From a virus, in the IMG/VR virus record IMGVR_UViG_3300003323_000307, positions 1-64,000 of that record: a DNA stretch of 64,000 nt; one strand, given 5' to 3'. The first letter of the stretch is position 1, and each line of letters begins with the position of its first letter. The notes beneath the pieces are model-generated. The model was given only the letters and a program-made list of their open reading frames with translations. It made no database searches and was not told the DNA's origin. Both the position numbers and the translations under genes were made by a program. Positions 50,215 through 57,881 of this stretch are shown in pieces.

Positions 50215-50595
50215 TCAGAGCCAAATGGTCTTGCCATCGGCTACACGGAACATGGTGCGTTCGTGCTGCTGAAGTGCGAGCGCTTCCGCATACTCCGGGT
50301 TGAGCAGGTTCTGCGCCAGATCGATACGCCAGCGATCGAACTCCGTGTCATACCCCCAGTCAACATAGACGACAGCATTCCACAAGTGCTGTACGTGAGC
50401 CTCTATGTAATCCCGGACCGTGTACGTATCAAGCAGATCGTCATGGACCAGCATGGACCACGACTTGCCCCTGACCATATAGCCCTCGGTAGGGCTGAAC
50501 AGGTGCCGGTTGACATAGCCAGTGGTGTGATTACCGCCCGAAATGGCATCCATGATATGGACAACCATTGCGTCGACTTCCTGTCGCTTGATCAC
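50215..50595 (-). CDS. Protein of unknown function
   Basis: 126 aa, acidic and aromatic (VVYVDWGYDTEFDRWRIDLA). Not recognised; ends 28 bases before the next start. Confidence 0.7.
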   Translation of the reverse strand: MIKRQEVDAMVVHIMDAISGGNHTTGYVNRHLFSPTEGYMVRGKSWSMLVHDDLLDTYTVRDYIEAHVQHLWNAVVYVDWGYDTEFDRWRIDLAQNLLNPEYAEALALQQHERTMFRVADGKTIWL

Positions 50596-50596
50596 G

Positions 50597-50893
50597 TCAG
50601 TACTCCTTACCGGCCACCTTCAGCCAATTCACGTAGCGGTTCAACACCCGCCACACCCGTATGAGTTCGTCTTCTGTGAAGGGGCCACGGTTTGTGAGTT
50701 CAATGAACTCCCATACATCGGTGTCCGGTTCGTACCATGCGGACGGACGGAACTCGGGGACAAGGTCGGGCCTGTGACACCCGAAGTAGATGTACTCCGC
50801 GAGAGCGAACCGCCAACCCTGTACCCACCCCCACTGATCGTAATCGGGGCAGTCTCCGTGGATCAACTCCATGAGGGTCAGATCACCAGGCAT
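50597..50893 (-). CDS. Protein of unknown function
   Basis: 98 aa, Trp-rich (DYDQWGWVQGWRFALAEYIY). Overlaps the gene before by 11 bases. Confidence 0.68.
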   Translation of the reverse strand: MPGDLTLMELIHGDCPDYDQWGWVQGWRFALAEYIYFGCHRPDLVPEFRPSAWYEPDTDVWEFIELTNRGPFTEDELIRVWRVLNRYVNWLKVAGKEY

Positions 50894-51230
50894 TGTCCGC
50901 AGCCTCTCGCATTTTAGCGACGACCATTTCCTTAGTGGTGTTCACATCGTCGTTGAACCGCGTCACGGTTTCAAATGCGGATATGTAATTCAGTGCGATT
51001 GGATCACTGGCCACAACTTGGGCAAGTTCCAAGGCCACTGAATCGATAATCGCTCTCTCTACAGGGAGCAGTAGGGAGTAGTCTGCATTGCCCGTTACCG
51101 CATATGTGATGGCTCCGTAACTGCACATGGCGTCAGGGTCATCATACCGGCCGGAACAATAGATCCCCTTGACCAGTTCTCGCTGTTCCAATAGTTCAGC
51201 GGACTTGATCAGAAGTTCCCTGACGTTCAT
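50883..51230 (-). CDS. Protein of unknown function
   Basis: 115 aa from ATG 51230 (GGAG upstream, ATGA overlap). Mostly helical: NVRELLIKSAELLEQRELVK and a CSGRYDDPDAMCSYGAI loop. Confidence 0.68.
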   Translation of the reverse strand: MNVRELLIKSAELLEQRELVKGIYCSGRYDDPDAMCSYGAITYAVTGNADYSLLLPVERAIIDSVALELAQVVASDPIALNYISAFETVTRFNDDVNTTKEMVVAKMREAADNAW

Positions 51231-51397
51231 CCCATGCTCCTCTTGAGGTTGCTGGCCACGATCCGGCCCCCGGGCTCTCGTACCGCCACGATGGTACCAG
51301 AGACACGCTGCATGGCCCTGAGAGCGTCTCGCCGCGTGGGGTGGGCACTGAGTACCCGGACGATGGTCCCATGCGCTGCTTCGACCGTGTAGCTCAC
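51227..51397 (-). CDS. Small basic protein, GTG start
   Basis: 56 aa, GGAG before GTG 51397. SAHPTRRDALRAMQRVSG pattern of a small DNA- or RNA-binding helix. Overlaps both neighbours (GTGA, ATGA). Found by reading. Confidence 0.6.
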   Translation of the reverse strand: MSYTVEAAHGTIVRVLSAHPTRRDALRAMQRVSGTIVAVREPGGRIVASNLKRSMG

Positions 51398-51555
51398 AGG
51401 TGGTCTCCAATGGCGTCCGAGTAACCCCGGTCGTAAATATCGATCAATAGAGTCGCAAGATCCATGTCCCGTTTGTCCATCTGCTCTTTGCCGTAGCAGA
51501 GCCGCTGGACGATCTCCTCAGCCCTGTCCAGGTCTTCCCTGGTGATCTTCGGCAC
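51394..51555 (-). CDS. Small acidic helical protein, GTG start
   Basis: 53 aa, AGGAG before GTG 51555. VPKITREDLDRAEEIVQRL. First gene after a terminator, so likely the head of its transcript. Found by reading. Confidence 0.6.
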   Translation of the reverse strand: MPKITREDLDRAEEIVQRLCYGKEQMDKRDMDLATLLIDIYDRGYSDAIGDHL

Positions 51556-51577
51556 ATCATCTCCTGAGGACAAGGGA

Positions 51578-51617
51578 GAACCCCCGGGTGGCTGGATGGT
51601 GGATTTCCCGGGGGTTC
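51578..51617 (-). terminator. Hairpin between early genes
   Basis: GAACCCCCGGG / CCCGGGGGTTC, 11 bp perfect, with an 18-nt loop and a pyrimidine-rich downstream side on the minus strand. Confidence 0.68.
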
Positions 51618-51637
51618 GTATATGGGGGTGGGATGTG

Positions 51638-52072
51638 TCAGACGACCGTGATGTTCACGGCCCGGGCAGAGGCGTCAAGCGCATTCTTGGCCTCTTCAAT
51701 GGAGGTCTTGACCACATCCGGGTCGGGCATCATGTTGATGCGCCGCATGGTGTCGGCTGCTTCGATAAGGGCGTTGGTCGAACCGGCTTCCGCGTTGCGG
51801 AGAATATCGATCATCTGAGCCGCTGGTGTTCCCTGCCGGAACAGTACCACTGTGGCACTGGCGTCGGCGGGAATCTCTTTGCGGATGATGTCCACACCCA
51901 TGCTGTGAAGCTTGCGCAACAGGTTGGTGCGGACCGTGGATCCGAGACGGCCGTACCCGTCAAGGTCTCTCAGGACCTCGACTGTGGTGGTCATGACTCC
52001 GTGGTTGGAGTTGAGGGCCGTGATTATGTCGTTCCACGTGGTGAGTTCGACTTCAGTGATGACGATAGACAT
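51638..52072 (-). CDS. Protein of unknown function
   Basis: 144 aa, predicted alpha/beta with long C-terminal helices (TSIEEAKNALDASARAVNI). Not recognised. Stands alone between a tRNA-like element and a terminator. Confidence 0.7.
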   Translation of the reverse strand: MSIVITEVELTTWNDIITALNSNHGVMTTTVEVLRDLDGYGRLGSTVRTNLLRKLHSMGVDIIRKEIPADASATVVLFRQGTPAAQMIDILRNAEAGSTNALIEAADTMRRINMMPDPDVVKTSIEEAKNALDASARAVNITVV

Positions 52073-52123
52073 GGTTGTGTTCCCCGGTTGGGTGGCACAG
52101 TCCGGCTGACCGTACCTGACTAC

Positions 52124-52177
52124 GTGACCCCGGCGGGAATCGAACCCGCGCTGTCCTTGAAAGGTGTGCTACAGGGT
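52124..52177 (-). ncRNA. Minimal tRNA-like RNA (acceptor plus T arm)
   Basis: 54 nt. Acceptor GACCCTG/CGGGGTC (7 pairs, one U-G), T arm GCGGG-TTCGATT-CCCGC, discriminator A. Only 17-18 nt separate the acceptor strand from the T arm, too short for D and anticodon arms. Either a shrunken tRNA remnant or a true mini tRNA-like RNA. Confidence 0.55.
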
Positions 52178-52202
52178 CATGTGGTGCAGGGTACCGCTCC
52201 AC

Positions 52203-52382
52203 TCAGTGAGCGGCAACACCGTATTCGGCGTGGTGTGTGTGTGATTCGTACAGGGCCTCAGGGTCCGTGCGGTTGGCTGTGTCCTCGGTGTCCGGGACGG
52301 GAAGCGTCCGCACAGACTTGAGGTAGTCGATCATTTCCTGTTGTTCGAGATCGAACAGCTTCTGAAGCTCAGCCATGGTCAT
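52203..52382 (-). CDS. Small acidic protein
   Basis: 59 aa from ATG 52382 (52376 is possible). MAELQKLFDLEQQEMIDYLK helix, then an acidic part ending in HTHHAEYGVAAH. A CCGCTC/GAGCGG hairpin spans its stop codon. Confidence 0.6.
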   Translation of the reverse strand: MTMAELQKLFDLEQQEMIDYLKSVRTLPVPDTEDTANRTDPEALYESHTHHAEYGVAAH

Positions 52383-52388
52383 GGCCGC

Positions 52389-52502
52389 TCACCCTTCCGG
52401 GGGTCCCCGAGCATGATTGATGATTCTGGTGTTCATGATGATCATCATTTTCATGATGATCATTATGGTGATGATCCTGATCTGAAAGACCATCATGATC
52501 AT
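52389..52502 (-). repeat. ATGATCATC repeats, possible Met/Ile-rich micropeptide
   Basis: Tandem near-palindromic units (ATGATCATCATGAA twice, with variants nearby) fill 52430-52505. Read on the minus strand they form an open frame of 37 codons, MIMMVFQIRIITIMIIM and so on, with 10 Met and 11 Ile, one hydrophobic helix. No good ribosome site. Could be binding iterons or a membrane micropeptide. Confidence 0.4.
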
Positions 52503-52508
52503 TCTACC

Positions 52509-52679
52509 CTAGAAACCTGCGTTGGTTACCCGGCGCAGGAGCATCTGTGCCCGCTTGACCGCGTACCGGGCGTCCCTCAGGATCTCCTCTGTGATGTGAT
52601 CCTGGGCCTCTTCCTCGAAGCGCCGACGGCTGTCGGCCAGAGACGGCCGGTGCTGCTTGTAGATGCGCTGCTGAGACAT
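52509..52679 (-). CDS. Small basic helical protein
   Basis: 56 aa, GGAGGA 12 bases before ATG 52679. MSQQRIYKQHRPSLADSRRR then helices ending VKRAQMLLRRVTNAGF. Found by reading. Confidence 0.62.
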   Translation of the reverse strand: MSQQRIYKQHRPSLADSRRRFEEEAQDHITEEILRDARYAVKRAQMLLRRVTNAGF

Positions 52680-52684
52680 GATGA

Positions 52685-52873
52685 TCATTCCTCCGGGTCG
52701 TCGGGAATGCGGATGCTTCCCATGTATCTGCTGTCGTCTGTCCGGAAGTCCCAGAACTGGACATAACCACTGGCCCAGATCTCTATCACCCGGCCGTCAT
52801 GCAGGCGGACAGTGAATGATTCGTCGTCCTCGGCGATCGTGACTTCGCTGATCTTGCCGGTTGCCATGGTCAT
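52685..52873 (-). CDS. Small beta-rich protein
   Basis: 62 aa; ATG 52873 overlaps the preceding stop (ATGA). SFTVRLHDGRVIEIWASGYV fits a small Sm/SH3-like barrel. Not recognised. Confidence 0.65.
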   Translation of the reverse strand: MTMATGKISEVTIAEDDESFTVRLHDGRVIEIWASGYVQFWDFRTDDSRYMGSIRIPDDPEE

Positions 52874-52965
52874 TCTTCCCCTCGTGCGGAGTTCCAGCCT
52901 TCGTGCCACGCGTGCCATCGGATGGTTCGCATGTCTCGGCTGGCTTGGGCGTTGTTCAGGTTCAC
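52870..52965 (-). CDS. Very small protein, GTG start
   Basis: 31 aa, rich in Trp and Arg (TIRWHAWHEGWNSARGEE). GTGA overlap with the gene before and ATGA with the gene after suggest real translation. Found by reading. Confidence 0.48.
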   Translation of the reverse strand: MNLNNAQASRDMRTIRWHAWHEGWNSARGEE

Positions 52966-53231
52966 TTCGTGAACACCCCCTCCATGTAGTCGCCGGTCGC
53001 GGGCACGTACACGTCCGTGTGGTTCAGCACGATGTAGAAGCCGTTCGGCTTGTCCCAGTCCCAGCACACACTGTCTTTCTTGCCCTTGGTGCTGTCGCAC
53101 CATGAGATGCTCGGGTGGCGCTCAGGACGCTGTCCCGAGGCGCTGGCAGTGTGTCCCAGGACGAAACCCAGGACCAGGAAGCCCAGGATGCCCCAGAGGA
53201 CCGTACGGACGATCGTCCTAACAGTGTTCAT
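52962..53231 (-). CDS. Secreted or membrane-anchored small protein
   Basis: 89 aa from ATG 53231 (GAGGGA upstream). N-terminal helix (VLWGILGFLVLGFVLGHTAS) followed by an extracellular part with two Cys (WCDSTKGKKDSVCWDWD). Unknown role. Confidence 0.66.
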   Translation of the reverse strand: MNTVRTIVRTVLWGILGFLVLGFVLGHTASASGQRPERHPSISWCDSTKGKKDSVCWDWDKPNGFYIVLNHTDVYVPATGDYMEGVFTK

Positions 53232-53332
53232 GGTGATCATTCCCTCGGGCTGTTCTGTATGCTGTCTTTGAAGTCGACGGGGCTGACCTTGCACTCACAC
53301 GCTGGATGTTGCGCGGCATGTCGTGCCCCTAG

Positions 53333-53406
53333 TGGCAACGGGGAGATTCGAACTCCCTCAGCGCCTCGCGGTTCCGGGTACCTCCCGGGTCTATCGCTTC
53401 GCTGCC
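53333..53406 (-). ncRNA. tRNA-like RNA with non-canonical core
   Basis: 74 nt. Acceptor GGCAGCG/CGTTGCC (one G-U), T arm GGGAG-TTCGAAT-CTCCC, discriminator A. The core has a CCGGG/CCCGG hairpin where D and anticodon arms should be and no acceptable anticodon loop. Confidence 0.6.
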
Positions 53407-53538
53407 GTGGACCACCACCCGGGCCTGTTGTTTACTTGCGGCAGGCTTACCGCTTGCGCATATCGCGGGTGATGATCTTGGGTGCGGCCCCTGCGTTTAC
53501 TTGCTCCGGGGTTGAGCTGTCGCTTATCGCGCACCCAG

Positions 53539-53625
53539 TGCCCCCGGCCCGACTCGAACGGGCTGATCGTCCGACGTGCCTCATGGAAGTGAGGACCACG
53601 TAGCCTTTCGGCATTCGTCGGGGGC
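53539..53625 (-). ncRNA. tRNA-like RNA with extended central helix
   Basis: 87 nt. Perfect acceptor GCCCCCG/CGGGGGC, T arm GCCCG-TTCGAGT-CGGGC, discriminator A. The core folds as GCC-GAAA-GGC, then a long interrupted helix ACGTG..CCTCA/TGAGG..CACGT with a 6-nt loop, unlike a normal D/anticodon pair. Confidence 0.6.
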
Positions 53626-53639
53626 TGATGTTTCTGTGC

Positions 53640-54210
53640 TAGTTGGCGTCGCCGTATCTACCGGCTGCTTGGCTGACAGGTTAAGCGTTCCCACGCTGTC
53701 AGTACCACTGCTGTCTTGCGGGTCTTGCATGTGCCCCATGGGACCTACCATGAGGACTCAATCACTGCCCGCGCCCTGTGACGTTTGCGGAGCCGGTGTG
53801 TCTCGCCAGGTGCCTTGTCTAAGGGTCTTTAGCGGACCACCTTCCGGGACCTTGCTCCCGGTGGCTGTTGAGGTATCCGGCACGTTCGGCGAGTCAGGAG
53901 TGGAACCTGTAAGGGAGGTCGGCTCTGCCGCACCCAGGTACTTGTGTTTCTTCCCTGCCCGGTTTCCCGGGATTCCCTCTCTCGCCCTGTGCTGTTTTCC
54001 TGCTGTGGTTACAGCTTGCCCCGGTTCGGGGGTGGATGCAACCCCAAATCCCAAGATTCTTTTCCGGATGATCTTTGCACCTCTTGTGACCTGCGGGTTT
54101 GTCCGTAAAGAATCTTGGAAGAGCAGGGATCATGGCTTGTATGGTTCGTTAGGCATACTAAGGGATCGGCCGGCTGTTCCTGTTGATCTTGGTCGGGGCT
54201 CATCTCATGG
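53640..54210. other. Gene-free stretch with long inverted repeat
   Basis: About 570 bases without a convincing gene. A 12-bp perfect inverted repeat CCAAGATTCTTT (54051) / AAAGAATCTTGG (54107) encloses 44 bases, and a smaller nested stem (CTGACAG..CTGTCAG) lies near 53672-53701. May be a structured RNA or a protein-binding site. Confidence 0.5.
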
Positions 54211-54240
54211 CAAAGGCCCTCAGTGGCGTTCTGAGGGCCT
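54211..54240 (-). terminator. Perfect hairpin ending the gene at 54252
   Basis: AGGCCCTCAG / CTGAGGGCCT, 10 bp, 7-nt loop, with TTTG following on the minus strand. Confidence 0.78.
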
Positions 54241-54251
54241 CGCGCGTGTGT

Positions 54252-54689
54252 TTACCCAGGTGGCTCGGACACCCAGCGATGTGCTGTGAACCCCTGTCTG
54301 TCCCTGAAGCTCTGTACGGCTTCCTGAGGGGGCGGGGGAGATATGCGTGCGGCTTCCGGTACCGGAAGGTCGTCCGGGCTCTTGTAGAGGGCTTCAGCGA
54401 GTTCCTCTATGTACTTGTGGTGTGTGCCCCACCCGTACGCAACCCCGGACCTGAAGATCCTGTCGACAGCACTGTCTATGACTGCTTTCAGGGAAGCTTT
54501 CAGTGCTGGACCTAGCGGGGATCCGTTGGCTTCCCCCAGGTGTTCCCAGACTGTCTCCCACCAAAGATCCTCTGGGGGGTGGAAGTAGGCATTCGCAGGG
54601 TTGTGGCGTCTGGGTGGGGCAGGAGCGCCACGGTAGTCGTAGCGGCTGCTGTCGCCGTACATTGGAATCTTCTTCAGTGGTCTTCCCAT
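54252..54689 (-). CDS. Protein of unknown function, first gene after the origin-like region
   Basis: 145 aa from ATG 54689 (AGGAGG upstream). Basic, Pro-rich N-terminus (GRPLKKIPMYGDSSRYDYRG) then helices (AVIDSAVDRIFRSGVAYGW). Its leading position by the non-coding region suggests a very early protein. Confidence 0.72.
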   Translation of the reverse strand: MGRPLKKIPMYGDSSRYDYRGAPAPPRRHNPANAYFHPPEDLWWETVWEHLGEANGSPLGPALKASLKAVIDSAVDRIFRSGVAYGWGTHHKYIEELAEALYKSPDDLPVPEAARISPPPPQEAVQSFRDRQGFTAHRWVSEPPG

Positions 54690-54699
54690 GAGGCCCTCC

Positions 54700-56074
54700 T
54701 GTGAGCTGTGGGAGAGAGCTGTGAGAGGGGGTTTTCCCTGGTCTGGAAGTATTGAAACATCTTGATACAAGTAGTTGCCCCGGGAAACCATGTGTACTTT
54801 GAGGATGAGGAAACTGAGGACGTTTGAGGACTGGCTGAAACCGCCTCTCCCCTCGCGCTATACGCGGGAAGATCCTTTTACTACTATTTAATATAGTATT
54901 GGTGTCTGACCTGCGGTTTTGTCCTGAGGAGGGGTTGGAGAGGGTTATATGGAATCGTACTCGTACACAGGTACTCAGGTTGCCCCAGACAACCGTTTTA
55001 GGGGTTTTTTGGTGCAAAGTCCGTGTTTACTCGGGCTAAAGTGTACCTGTCCGTACTCAGGTTTTGAGGGGGATAAATGGATTTGAACGGGTTCAAAAAG
55101 ATCTCTGAGGCTTGGCACCTTGCACGTGTTAGGTCAAGGGTTCTGACTAAGCGCTTGCTTAGTCTGTTCGGCATTGTCGAACGCTCTGGTGTTGTGTCAG
55201 ATTACCCGGAAGTAACATGATGGAGTGTGAACTACTAATTTGCTACTAATTTGTCCCGGGTTAGTAGTTCGCGGGTTCAAGGCGGGCTGTGATGATCTTT
55301 TTTCATGCTGTTGGCCCACGTTTCTTTGAGGACGTACCGGTGTCGTGGTAATGGGGGTGGTTCACAGGGAGGGGGAGAGGGGGCGAGATGGTGAACGCTT
55401 TCACAAGGTGAACAGGATCCGGGTTGTTCTGTCTGTCCGGGATTCGGCATGGAAAAGGTGCGGCTGTTGAAAGAGGCCCTGTGAAATACGGCGTACAGAA
55501 ATACCGGGCAGAGGTCTTTTCACACAACCGGGGTAATGGGGTAGGTCCTGATACAGGGGGTGGGGTAGGGGAGGATAGGAGGACTATGGGGGTATGGAGG
55601 CGGGGGTTATCAGCCGGGCATTACATATCCGTGCATAGATGTATGTGCATGGATTGTGTACTTGATTTAGTTCAATGTTTTATTGTTGTGTATAAATGTA
55701 CATGTTTACTTCTTTGTTTAAGTGGGTATGGGTAGAGGCTAGGGGGTGGGTGTGGTAGGGGGTATGGGGTGGGGTAGGTGGGGTGGGTACCGTGGGGTAT
55801 GTATGGGTACATACGAGGTATAGGGTGATGGGATAGGTATTGAATAGATTATTTCATTTAATTTCTTTTTGAAATAAAAATAAATAAAAATAAAAATTTA
55901 AAATAAAAATTAATTTAATTTATTTGCAATGCATTTAGTGTTTATTAGGGTCCCTAAAGAGGTTTGGAGCCCCGGGAATTTTGAGGTGATTTCCATTTTA
56001 GGTACCCGTGTTTTCTGAGCGGTGATCTCCCTCGAAATTTTTGAAATAATTTCCAGATAAAGAAAACATAAAGA
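54700..56074. other. Long non-coding region: inverted repeats, G-rich and AT-rich blocks (origin or terminus candidate)
   Basis: No credible gene in 1.37 kb. Contents in order: ATTTAATATAGT at 54885; hairpin GACTAAGC/GCTTAGTC at 55145-55164; GTTCG/CGAAC at 55166-55182; tandem 11-mer CTACTAATTTG at 55232-55253 inside a 10-bp inverted repeat (GAACTACTAA 55229 / TTAGTAGTTC 55261); a G-rich run on the plus strand (about 55540-55600 and 55730-55830) able to form G-quadruplexes; then a strongly AT-rich stretch at 55845-55935. This layout fits an unwinding element or a packaging/terminal region. Confidence 0.6.
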
Positions 56075-56350
56075 CTAAGCCCTCTCCCAGCGTAGGAATT
56101 TCCCTATTTTGTCTGAGGTGACAGGGCGGCAGAAATGGCACGCAATGGAGTCTCCGTACCACCATTTGGGTTTTTCCTGTTCGAAGTGAACCAGGCACAG
56201 GGGCTGAGGACAGCCACAGGGGGTGGAGATGATACCCAGCATGACCGGTTCACAGGAGCAACCGTTGTACAGGCAGACCCCTCTGTCGGAGGTGGACAGG
56301 GAGAGGTCTACATCCAGGTTGGCGGCAAAGCCTGCTGTTGTATTTGTCAT
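56075..56350 (-). CDS. Cys-rich protein
   Basis: 91 aa, CLYNGCSCEPVM, CGCPQPLCLVHFEQ and HFCRPV; two zinc sites likely. Last gene of the leftward Cys-rich island before the non-coding region. Confidence 0.7.
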   Translation of the reverse strand: MTNTTAGFAANLDVDLSLSTSDRGVCLYNGCSCEPVMLGIISTPCGCPQPLCLVHFEQEKPKWWYGDSIACHFCRPVTSDKIGKFLRWERA

Positions 56351-56553
56351 GGGTTCCTCTGCTGCTTCTCCATACGGGGCCAGGTATACCCGCAGTCACA
56401 GGTCTTGCCGGAATGACACAGACACTCACAGTGTCCCGCACTCTGGCAGTACTCATTGCCACAGTCGGAGTAGTCACAGATGGACGAGGCAGCCCCGTTT
56501 CTACAGGCATAGGGGTATACCAGGGATGTGCAGTTCTCATGATTGTGGGCCAT
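56347..56553 (-). CDS. Cys-rich protein
   Basis: 68 aa from ATG 56553 (GGGGAG upstream). Ten Cys (CDYSDCGNEYC, CECLCHSGKTCDCG). ATGA overlap with the gene after. Confidence 0.68.
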   Translation of the reverse strand: MAHNHENCTSLVYPYACRNGAASSICDYSDCGNEYCQSAGHCECLCHSGKTCDCGYTWPRMEKQQRNP

Positions 56554-56698
56554 CAGTCTCCCCCTCCCACTGGTGGTGTTGGTCTTTAGGCTGCCATTCG
56601 TGAATCCAGCCTCCATGGTCGTGGATGCAGCAGCCGCAGAGGGAGCAGCGGCAATCGGATATGCGGGTGCACAGGTATCCGTTATAAGCGGCAGTCAT
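56537..56698 (-). CDS. Small Cys/His-rich protein
   Basis: 53 aa, CTRISDCRCSLCGCCIHDHG. Overlaps neighbours by 17 bases each side. Found by reading. Confidence 0.6.
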   Translation of the reverse strand: MTAAYNGYLCTRISDCRCSLCGCCIHDHGGWIHEWQPKDQHHQWEGETDGPQS

Positions 56699-56933
56699 CA
56701 CAGTCTCCACAGGCATCCAGGTCGGAAGCGTCTACCGCTCCACAGCCCAAACCCCACTCGTCTTCCACATGGCAGATACACTCACAGGTGATTACGTCCC
56801 CGTGAATATCCGTCCCGATATAGTTCTCCCACTGGCAGCACATGAACTCAAGACAGTTGCACGGAGCATCAGGGTTGTCATGGTCCGGGCAGTGTTCGCA
56901 GATGCCGCACCAGTCACAGGTAGGGTAATTCAC
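56682..56933 (-). CDS. Cys-rich protein, GTG start
   Basis: 83 aa; GTG 56933 overlaps the upstream stop (TAGTG) with GGAAG in front. Fifteen Cys (CDWCGICEHC, CECICH, CGDCDDC). Confidence 0.64.
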   Translation of the reverse strand: MNYPTCDWCGICEHCPDHDNPDAPCNCLEFMCCQWENYIGTDIHGDVITCECICHVEDEWGLGCGAVDASDLDACGDCDDCRL

Positions 56934-57103
56934 TAGTTCTTCCAATGAGCGTCGATGTAACCGTGTTCCAGGAGCCGGTTCCATTCAGACCTCCCGATGA
57001 GGTGTTCCTTGCAGTTGGAGCATCGCCATATGAAGTACCGGGGGTGGGGCTCCAGCTCCGTAAGCACACAGTTGGGGCATTCCCAGTAAGCGTCACCGTA
57101 CAT
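56933..57103 (-). CDS. Zinc-ribbon protein
   Basis: 56 aa, CPNCVLTELEP ... WRCSNCKEHL, a clear CxxC..CxxC ribbon. Found by reading between neighbours. Confidence 0.66.
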   Translation of the reverse strand: MYGDAYWECPNCVLTELEPHPRYFIWRCSNCKEHLIGRSEWNRLLEHGYIDAHWKN

Positions 57104-57106
57104 CAG

Positions 57107-57214
57107 TCATTTCTTTCTGTTCAGAAACTGGCAGGCCAGACAGAACCTACAAGGCACCGGCTTCTTTTTCTTGGGGAGACAGTCCCGGGTACAAACCTCA
57201 CAGACTAGTTTCAT
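57107..57214 (-). CDS. Very small zinc-finger-like protein
   Basis: 35 aa, CEVCTRDCLPKKKKPVPCRF with CLAC. Overlaps the upstream stop by 17 bases. Found by reading. Confidence 0.58.
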   Translation of the reverse strand: MKLVCEVCTRDCLPKKKKPVPCRFCLACQFLNRKK

Positions 57215-57476
57215 CTGAGGATTCCAATCCTTGGGCTTTTCCGAATTCGACCAGCTTCAGGTACATGTCCGACAGTTCGTTCATAGCGGCCCACAGCTTG
57301 TCCTTGGTGGTTTCATAGTTATCCCCCTCGATGCCTGGGTCACACTCCCAGCCGCCGTCCCCGTATTTGGCGGAGAAGGACCAGTCCGGGAAGTCCGGAG
57401 GCCGTCGCCAGGCATAGACCCACCAGTCTCCGTCTTCCGTCTCTCGGATATTAGCTTGTTCAGAAACCGCACTCAT
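57198..57476 (-). CDS. Protein of unknown function
   Basis: 92 aa from ATG 57476 (GGAGAAATGCT upstream). WWVYAWRRPPDFPDWSFSAK then a helix (MNELSDMYLKLVEFGKAQG). No Cys cluster beyond one, unlike neighbours. Confidence 0.68.
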   Translation of the reverse strand: MSAVSEQANIRETEDGDWWVYAWRRPPDFPDWSFSAKYGDGGWECDPGIEGDNYETTKDKLWAAMNELSDMYLKLVEFGKAQGLESSDETSL

Positions 57477-57684
57477 AGCATTTCTCCACATCGAGGTCCG
57501 CACAAATTTCACAGTCTATAGGGCTTCCGTAGGGCCTCTCTATACCAGCCAGCCGTACCCCGCACAGGGCATAAGTTTCAAAAGGTACCACTACTGGATA
57601 ACAGATGGCACAGGAGAGGTGGGTCACCAGTTCGGAACCGGTGAGTTCGACCTCTACGTCAGGCAGGGTCTCAGTGGTGGTCAT
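57460..57684 (-). CDS. Cys-rich protein
   Basis: 74 aa from ATG 57684, GGAG in front, ATGA overlap. CAICYPVVV, CEICADLDVEKCYEC. Confidence 0.68.
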   Translation of the reverse strand: MTTTETLPDVEVELTGSELVTHLSCAICYPVVVPFETYALCGVRLAGIERPYGSPIDCEICADLDVEKCYECGF

Positions 57685-57881
57685 GATACTCCATGCCATA
57701 GCCAGGGACCTTGTATCTCTTCCGGTCCTGCCCAGAATTTGCCGCAGGCAAAGCAGGCCACCAGTTCCCCGTAAACGTCATCGATGTCTAGTTCCGGACC
57801 TGCCTGGGGGAGATATACCACATGAGCCTTACGATCCAGAAGGGCAGGGCTCTCAGAACAAGCCGGAAAATCACCGATCAT
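57681..57881 (-). CDS. Small protein of unknown function
   Basis: 66 aa from ATG 57881, ATGA overlap with the SLOG gene. CFACGKFWAGPEEIQG near the end. Confidence 0.66.
   Translation of the reverse strand: MIGDFPACSESPALLDRKAHVVYLPQAGPELDIDDVYGELVACFACGKFWAGPEEIQGPWLWHGVS

Noticed and set aside
52070-54290. Several long plus-strand frames in the tRNA-like region
   Set aside because: They run through structured RNAs and GC-rich non-coding DNA, opposite to all clear genes here, with no domain.
55303-55735. Open frames in the origin-like region
   Set aside because: Unusual composition, weak starts and overlap with repeats and the G-rich block; no family features.
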